Assembly: GCA_963995505.1 (NCBI GenBank) | Contig: OZ023192.1 | Location: forward strand, 14,801,001-14,865,000 | Source: Hypericum androsaemum | Taxonomy: Eukaryota > Streptophyta > Magnoliopsida > Malpighiales > Hypericaceae | Length of the DNA: 64,000 bases | Reading direction: 5' to 3' | Shown here: positions 57,363-64,000 of the stretch, piece by piece | Numbering within the stretch: position 1 is the first letter of the stretch | How the letters are laid out: each line of letters begins with the position of its first letter | Notes under the pieces: generated by a model | Seen by the model: only the letters and a program-made list of their open reading frames with translations | What the model was told of the DNA's origin: nothing | Database searches by the model: none | Made by a program: the position numbers and the translations under genes

Positions 57363-57654
57363 GGGTAATTGCTCTGAGGTCCCTGGTTTATGTCGTAATT
57401 GAGGCTAGGGTTCTTGCTATTCTGTATCAGAGAATTTCTCCAGCGAAGGGTCACCTGAAAAGACTAAAATATCCCTCAGTCAAAAAAATAAGTACCCCGA
57501 TCCTTCCCCTCGATATCGGGGGCCCTTTGATGCCGGCATCAGGGACTTGAGACCAACATTTTTACAAAAAATAGAGACTGAAAAATAATATTTCGAATAG
57601 CAAGGACCCTAACCTTAATTATGAAATAAGCTAGAGACCTCAGGGCAATTTTTC
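57363..57654. mobile_element. Small Mutator-like MITE (M3) in the TNL promoter
   Basis: GGGTAATTGCTCTGAGGTCC at 57363 is inverted at the right end (reverse reading GAAAAATTGCCCTGAGGTCT to 57654). The similarity runs about 60 bp (AATTGAGGCTAGGGTTCTTG against AATTAAGGTTAGGGTCCTTG). Flanks ATATTTTTT and TAATTTTTT match at 7 of 9 bases. It is 292 bp long and belongs to the same terminal-repeat group as M1, M2, A and B. Confidence 0.78.
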
Positions 57655-57784
57655 TAATTTTTTTTATCATATCTTATCAATTGGGCAACTCTCATTGTTA
57701 ACACACACATTTTAAGTTGTTTAATACGTTGAATTTTCATGGTTTCTCATATATCAAATAAAAATAACTTACCAGTTATCGCTT

Positions 57785-57790
57785 TATATA
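57785..57790 (+). promoter_or_regulatory. Putative TATA box of the TNL gene
   Basis: TATATA in GCTTTATATATTG lies 75 bp before the ATG at 57865 and about 130 bp after the MITE. Confidence 0.5.
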
Positions 57791-57864
57791 TTGATTAAAT
57801 CACGTCGTACATCTACAAGCATCTGTCATAGAAGTTAGAACAGTTCAACTAGGACCCCCCAAAA

Positions 57865-60800
57865 ATGGCAGCCACCTCGTCCTCCTCCTCCTCCTCGTCT
57901 CACTGGATGAAGTACGACGTGTTCCTGAGCTTCAGGGGCTCAGACACTCGAAAGTCCTTGGTGAGCTTCCTCTTCCAGGCCCTTGTCCGGAACCACATCG
58001 ACACCTTCGTAGACTACAACCTCGAGAGAGGCGAGCAGATCGCGCCTTCCCTGTTGGAGAAAATCTCACAATCCCACGTGTCCGTTGTTGTGTTCTCTGA
58101 GAACTACGCGGGCTCCGAGTGGTGCCTGGAAGAGCTCGCTAAGATACACGAATGCATGGACCAGGCCGGGCAGCTGGTCCTGCCCGTTTTCTACGACGTG
58201 GACCCCGTCGATGTCCGGGGCCTGACGGGGAAGTACGGGGAGGCGGTGGCCCGGCACGCGGCGAGGTTTGGGGAGGACGAACACCCCGGGGTGGTCGAGG
58301 GTTGGGGGCGCGCCCTCAGGGATATAAGTTGCATGGATGGCCTGTCTTTCCAAGATTCTGAGTCAGTACACTAAACTTAATTCCATCTTTTCTTACAAGT
58401 GTATAATTCTGTTAGGAATTTAGCAACCAAAGAACACGGAACAAGAGAATTACGTGGTTCGGCCTAATGCCTACATCCACGGAGAGAAAGGAGACATTTT
58501 ATTGATGGATCCGAGTCACAAAGCTATACAAAACCTTAGGGTAACATGCCTTTATATAGAGGCAAACCCTTGTTGTACAAGTAACATATCTAGGTCTAAT
58601 TAGGAGTCCAAAACTTAGTCAGAATAGGAATAGGAATAGGAAATAAGTCTTTCCTATTTCTCGCCATCCCAACAAATTCCGTGGTTTAATAGATTAGATT
58701 GTAGATCAGATCTCAGAGGCTCCGAATCTTAATTAGTAATAGCGTTCAATTTCTTTTATTTATTTTTTCAATTTATGAGTTAATAAGAGTCATGTTTAAG
58801 CTTGTTCAAAAACATTGGTTAAAGTCAAAATGTCAAAATCGTTTTGAAGCGTATTAAAAACTAAGCACATCTTTATCATTGGCTAAAAACGTTTTGATGC
58901 GTATGAAATTTGATAAGAAAAATCGTCAAATTGAACTTGAGAATATCCTCGCTTTGTCAAAAGTGATCTTAATTGGATCTAGAGGAAATTAATCTATTAT
59001 TATCTGTAGTGTCTTATTCCATTAGGACTTGCGCTCTTTTCTTTGAGAGGACAAATTGATGTTTTCCCCAAACTGAATTTTCTATTTTTCCTTTTTTTTT
59101 CTTTTATACAATCGAAAGTGTGGGTTATATTGATCAATGTATGATATCTCAAAACATTATATGCAATATTAGAACCATATTTGAACTATTAATTTTTTAT
59201 ACAATATTTATACCACTGATTTTTTTAATATATGGTCCATCATAAAATTGTCACTTGGCAAAATCCGAACTATCGGATATAATAGTCACACTTCAAAATG
59301 CACCATAGATGAAATGTTAGTCATAAAGACCAAACTTGATTTTGATGATCTTAAACATCAAACTTGTTTACAATTATAAAATTTAGCTTTTGAGCAACTT
59401 AATATTCTCGATTATATAGCCAATTTCTTAAAGACAATTTCTTGTCCTTACAAAGACAATTTCTTTCAACTTGTATCAGGTCGGAGGCCAAGTTTGTGGA
59501 TGAAATCGTCAACGACATTCTGAGGAAACTGGAACTTATTCCTTCAAGTGATTTTCAGGATGGCTTCGTAGGGATGGAAGCACGGATCAACGAGGTCGAG
59601 TCATTACTGAGTCCCAGCAACGTCCTCTCTGTTGGGATTTTCGGGATGGGAGGCATAGGCAAGACTGCATTAGCCGAGGCTCTCTTCAACCGAATCGCAG
59701 ACCGGTTCGATGGTTGGTGTTTTGTCAATGTCAGGGAAGAGTTGGAGAAGTGTTCACTTGCTGTCTTAAAGAGCAAGATCCTGTCTGCAGTCTTGGGGGA
59801 GCCAGGCTTGTCTGTCGGCACGCCGAGCTCGATACCGATGTCTGTCAGGCGGAGGCTTCGGATGAAGAGGGTCCTCATTGTTCTTGATGATGTAACTAGC
59901 CATCAGAGGCTGGAGATCCTAGCTGGACACCGCGGTTTGTATTGTCCGGGGAGTAAGATCATCCTGACAAGCAGAAATAAGCAAGTGCTTCATAAATGGT
60001 GCGACAGGACTTTCGAGGTCCGGAAATTGAAGTACCGTCATGGGTTCCAGCTTTTCAGATTGCACGCATTCGGTGATGATCGTCCCACGGAAGAGATCTT
60101 GGAGCTTTCTCAAAGGGTGGTGAAGTTTGTTGATGGTGTTCCGCTGGCTCTTAAGGTTCTAGGCTCCAATCTTTATGGAAGGAGCCTCGAGGACTGGGAG
60201 AGTACATTGGTGAAGCTGGAGAGAATTCCTGACAAAGAAATTATGCAGATTCTGCAGATAAGCTTTGACGGGCTGGAGCGACACGAGAAGCAGATATTCC
60301 TTGATGTTGCGTGTTTCTTTAGGGGCGCGGAGAAGAATCACGTGGAGAGAGTGTTGGATGCGTGCGATTTTCACGCTTCGCATGGAATAAGAAGTCTGAT
60401 TGACAAGTGCCTTGTAACTGTTTCGAACAAGAAGTTAAGAATGCATGATTTGCTGCAACAAATGGGCCAAGGCATCGTCCGGAGAGAGTGCATCAATGAT
60501 CCTGGAAAACGTAGCCGGTTATGGGATCACAAGGAAATCTGCAATGTGATTTCGAGAAACAAGGTAAAGATCGCATCGATCTTGTTAATGAAGATTGTAC
60601 ATTATGTTCTTACAAGTTCCGTTCTGATTTATGACCTGCAATCTGACAGTGTGTTATCTGTTACCAGGGGACCGAAAAGATCGAAGGCATATCATTAGAC
60701 CTGTTGAAATCCGGAGAATTGGCACTGAGCTCTGCAACTTTCTCTAGGATGCACAACCTCAGATTGCTCAAATTCTACAATTTGATCCCCTCGAAATTGA

Positions 60801-62854
60801 AATTAAGCCTTCCTGGCGGCCTCGACTTTCTTCCCAACGAGCTGAGGCTTCTCTCTTGGTGTCAGTACCCTCTAGAATCTTTGCCGTCAGGATTTTCACC
60901 GGAGAATCTCGTGGAGCTTCACTTGCCTGATAGCCAAGTCAAACAGCTCTGGAAAACCGATCAGGTCTCCTTGCTTTGTCTTAAAACAGAAACATAAACT
61001 GAACTCTGCCATGGTCACTCATCCTACTTGCTTGCTTTTCGATTGCAGTCGCTCGTAAACCTGAAGATTATGGACCTCAGCCACTCTGAAGAGCTGATGA
61101 AGATACCCAATTTCTCTCAAATGCCGAACCTCGAGAAACTCAACCTCACGGGATGTATTAGTTTGTATGAGGTGCCCTCCTCTATCGGAGACCTGAGACA
61201 TCTCACGTCTTTGAATCTCGCTCACTGCGAAAGTCTGGAGATGATCCCCTCGATTCGAAATCTTAGCAAACTTGGCTACCTGAAGGTGAAAAACTGCAAA
61301 GGGATTAGCCAATTTCCAAGCTGTGCTCACATGGAGAGCCTCTATTACCTCTCTCTGGAGAATTGCTATAAGATCACAGAGTTTCCCCAAGTTCCATCGG
61401 GGATAAAGGTACTTGAACTAGGCGGAACTTCCATCGAGGATTTGCCGCCTTCGATTGATCAGTTCTCGCAACTTATAACATTGGATCTGACAAACTGCAA
61501 GAGGCTAGGGAGTCTCCCGAGCAGCATTGCCAGCCTGACATTGCTTCAACAACTTCATCTCTCAGGATGCTCCAAGCTGCCAACACTTCCAAGAGGCGTC
61601 TTCGATATGAAGTTTCTTCGAGCGCTCAATTTAACTTGTCTCGATCCAGAAGCGTTGCCTGAGGAGCTGGGAAACTTGGAAGCCCTCGAAAGGCTTATAA
61701 TCTACAAAAGTCCGATAACGAAGCTCCCGTCATCGTTCAGCCGCCTCACGAAACTTGGATACTTGTGCTTCTCGGAATGCCTAGGCCTGATCTTGCCTGA
61801 TTGCTCAGGTCTCCAAGCTCTAATCTCACTAGTGCTGATAGGCTGTGAACTGACAGAAATTCCAGAGACTCTTGGAACTTTTCTAGTTCTGCAAGAATTG
61901 AAAGTACATGACAATAACTTGGTGAGCATAAATCCAATCATCAAGCAACTGCCTAGCCTGGAAGTACTCTATGCAAGAGATTGCAGGGCTCTTCAAAGTT
62001 TGCCAGAACTTCCTCCGGGGCTCGAGTGCTTGCACGTCTGCAACTGTACAAGCCTCGAATTCATGCCAACTTTGCTGACACAATGTCCAGAGGATGATCA
62101 AGGGACTGGCCTCAGGGTGGCCAATTTCGGAAATTGCTTCAATTTAAAGCCGGAAACCCGCGACAAAATCATGATAGAGGCACAGCAGCTAATTAAACAA
62201 TGTGCAACTTATTTACTGAACCAGGTACATTTATTTGCCTAAACTATCGGCTTATATACGAAAGTTCGAGTGAGAACCAAGTTCATCTGATTAAACTGTC
62301 CTATTGCATCATCATTTACATCGGCGCAGGAACTGGACGTGGAGGACTCTACTGAAGAACTGGAATACATCTTCATCATAAGCGAAGCCAGGTTCTGCAT
62401 TCCCGGAACCGAGCTCCCTGATTGGTTCCAGTACCGTAGTACAGGGTGTTCCGTAACGATCCAGGCAAGCTCCGGCCCTGAAGTGGCAGACTTCGGTCGG
62501 CTGGCGTTCGGGGTGGTCGTTGCCTGCAACGGAGAGTACAATGCGGAGGACTTCGACATCAGGTGCGAGTGTCAGCTGAAGTCTCACTCCGGGCAGTACA
62601 TCGAGTGCGATTCCTACTACTACAGCCCCGACCCGGTTGACTTGGAGCACTGGAATCCAACGTTCCTAGGTTCGCACCATGTATTCCTCTGGTACAACTC
62701 GTTCGGGTTCCATATGTCCCAACGGTATTTCACGGACGCCGTGTTTGAGTTCTACGCCGTGGATGCCAGGAAAGAGCGGCTTCTCAACTGCGAGGTAGTC
62801 GGGTGTGGCGTCTCCGTGATGGAGCTTAAGTGCAAGATCAGAGAAAGTGAATGA
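57865..62854 (+). CDS. TIR-NB-ARC-LRR resistance protein with C-JID, complete
   Basis: Five exons join in frame: 57865-58361, 59480-60563, 60668-60964, 61049-62224 and 62330-62854, coding 1192 residues. Intron 1 starts GTCAGT. TIR (17-160): YDVFLSFRGSDTRKS, with the predicted NADase glutamate E90 in SEWCLEEL. NB-ARC (about 190-520): P-loop GMGGIGKT at 221-228, Walker B RVLIVLDDV, RNBS-B GSKIILTSRN, GVPLALKVLGS, and MHD at 487-489 (RMHDLLQQMG). LRRs fill exons 3 and 4, beginning NLVELHLPDSQVKQLW. The C-JID domain in exon 5 starts FCIPGTELPDWFQYRSTGCS. Such proteins sense pathogen effectors; TIR NADase signalling then triggers cell death. All signature motifs are intact. Exon 1 Ser-rich start MAATSSSSSSSS is normal for the family. 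Confidence 0.95.
58405..58679 (-). mobile_element. copia solo LTR in TNL intron 1, with 5-bp TSD
   Basis: A 265-bp sequence (58410-58674) beginning TGTTAGG and ending CCCAACA is flanked by AATTC at 58405-58409 and 58675-58679. Reverse-complemented, it matches the LTR of the copia element at 38560-38828, including GCCTCTATATAAAGGCATGT, GACTCGGATCCATCAATAAA and GGCCGAACCACG. Unequal recombination between two LTRs would have removed the element body. Confidence 0.93.
58680..59479. other. Rest of TNL intron 1
   Basis: AT-rich intron DNA. The words AAACATTGGTTAAAGTCAAAA and near copies of GTTTTGAxGCGTATxAAA repeat around 58820-58910. The acceptor is TTGTATCAG at 59471-59479. Confidence 0.6.
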
Positions 62855-62897
62855 TTTTATTATTGCTGTGATTGTAATTATCGGATTATACTTGAAA
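62855..62897. promoter_or_regulatory. 43-bp gap between two convergent TNL stop codons
   Basis: The plus-strand TNL stops at 62852-62854 and the minus-strand TNL stops at 62898-62900. The gap is AT-rich with no room for two separate 3' UTRs. Each transcript must therefore read into the other gene's coding exon unless polyadenylation is immediate. Confidence 0.75.
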
Positions 62898-64000
62898 TCA
62901 CTCTGCATCATCAGCACCATCATCATCATCTTCGTCGTCGTGATCATATATCCCAATCCCGGAACTGCGTCCCATTTCGACTACACCACAGCTCAGCACC
63001 TCGCAGCTCTGCAAGCGCTCACCATCCATATCCACCAGAAAGAACTCAAACCTCCCCTCTACAACATGGTACTCAGCTGCATTGAACACATCCGGCTGAT
63101 ACCAAAGGAACAAATGCTGCGACTGGAGAAGATCGGGATCATCCTGCCTTGAGTTGTCCTCGTCAGCCAGGATCCGAGGTGGTCTGTAGTACGAATCAAG
63201 ATTGAAGCGGTGTCCAAACTTGGTTATCAGATGGCATTCACATTTTATGTTGAACTCGTGATAATCATAATAGCCATTGCAGTTGACAACGGCGCAGAAC
63301 GCGAGCTGACGGATATCCAACAGTCTGTTTTTACTTGGAGTCACTGTCAGTGATGAACCAACAGTTTCGAAGTCGAACCACTCGGGAACCTTGTCTTCCG
63401 GGAGACATAGCACAATCTCGATCTTCGGATGTCTTGTTGTAGAATTTTTCTGCTTGTCATGAACCAATTCTTCATAGTCCTGAGACATCGGAAAACCGAG
63501 TTGATGAATCACGGGACATTAGAAGGAATATGCAAAGAAACAGATGATGAGAAAAGGAACAAGAGAGAGACCTCGGTGAAGAGCCACGCAATCAAACTTC
63601 GAGTTCTGAGAAGTACACCATCTAGAATCTTGCTACTTTCATCTCTGCTTAAGCTGAGGCAATTGCCAAACATGAAGTAGCCATGACCAATTCCATATTC
63701 GGCGCGAAATTCGGCCACCGAACTTGGAGCTGATCTTAGACTTGCGCAATTGCACATATCTAAAACTTGTATTGCCATCGGTAGCTCGGGAAAACTCTCG
63801 AGCTTCTTGCAACCACTTACAGAAAGAGTAGATAGCTTGGAGAGTTGTATGATGCTCGATGGTATGCTCGTCAAGTTTTCTTCCTTCAAGTATAATTCTT
63901 CGAGTGACGATAAAGAACTGAGATCTTCAGGGACTTCTGATATACCACAAAACTTTACTCGAAGTACTTTTAGGCCATCGAAACCTCGAAGAGGAGTCAA
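62898..64000 (-). CDS. Second TNL gene, 3' end: last LRRs and C-JID (continues past window)
   Basis: Two minus-strand exons are visible and join in phase 0: one from the window edge to 63572 and one at 63479-62898. The first holds leucine-rich repeats (LKVLRVKFCGISEVPEDLSS, SLEELYLKEENLTSIPSSII, KLSTLSVSGCKKLESFPELP), and GHGYFMFGNCLSL before the join. The second is a C-JID domain (LCLPEDKVPEWFDFETVGSS, LAFCAVVNCNGYYDYHEFNI, FEFFLVDMDGERLQSCEVL) homologous to that of the neighbouring gene. It ends in an unusual acidic tail, DHDDEDDDDGADDAE. It is likely a TIR-NB-ARC-LRR gene transcribed toward its neighbour, but the TIR and NB-ARC parts are outside the window. Confidence 0.88.

Noticed and set aside
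62339..62650. Minus-strand frames over TNL exon 5
   Set aside because: Antisense to a conserved C-JID exon; the minus-strand TNL exon proper ends at 62898 and does not extend here.

Overview
This window is nuclear DNA of a flowering plant. A TIR-NB-LRR resistance gene makes a eudicot the likely source. Genes have GT-AG introns, the intergenic DNA is AT-rich, and Ty1/copia, LINE, Mutator-like, Harbinger-like and MITE insertions fill much of the space. I assembled exon structures by hand from splice sites and reading-frame continuity. I cannot name the species.

Layout. 1-3050: 3' part of a dead copia element whose LTR promoter is packed with G-boxes. 5028-5794: 5'-truncated LINE with its target-site duplication. 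6457-10607: copia element with an internal deletion and 1.2-kb LTRs. 10684-13107: a foldback element carrying a 23-bp minisatellite, then a deleted Harbinger-type element. 14293-16494: intact sugar/H+ symporter gene (STP family). 17180-22000: two Mutator-like elements with long inverted repeats and perfect 9-10 bp target duplications. 22156-25088: a wrecked STP paralogue interrupted by plastid ycf4 DNA. 26566-27138: secreted invertase/pectin methylesterase inhibitor. 29577-27750 (minus): seven-exon VAP/MSP-domain gene. 28918-38000: mostly non-coding DNA with MITEs, tandem repeats and LINE remnants. 38560-39790: truncated copia element inserted in a duplicated O-methyltransferase promoter. 42192-44189: four-exon O-methyltransferase with an unusual active site. 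46124-45078 and 47011-46808 (minus): a small probable plastid protein and a wound-responsive DUF3774 protein. 47959-55387: three nested elements, with a young, complete copia element inside Mutator-like element B, inside Mutator-like element A. 57865-62854: complete five-exon TIR-NB-ARC-LRR gene with a post-LRR C-JID domain. 64000-62898 (minus): the 3' end of a second gene of the same class.

The clearest functional unit is the resistance locus at the right end. Two TNL genes face each other with stop codons only 43 bp apart. The complete one has a Mutator-like MITE in its proximal promoter and a copia solo LTR in its first intron. The STP and O-methyltransferase loci both show tandem duplication followed by decay. 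I saw no CRISPR array, rRNA or canonical tRNA gene, and no gene cluster resembling a dedicated new pathway.
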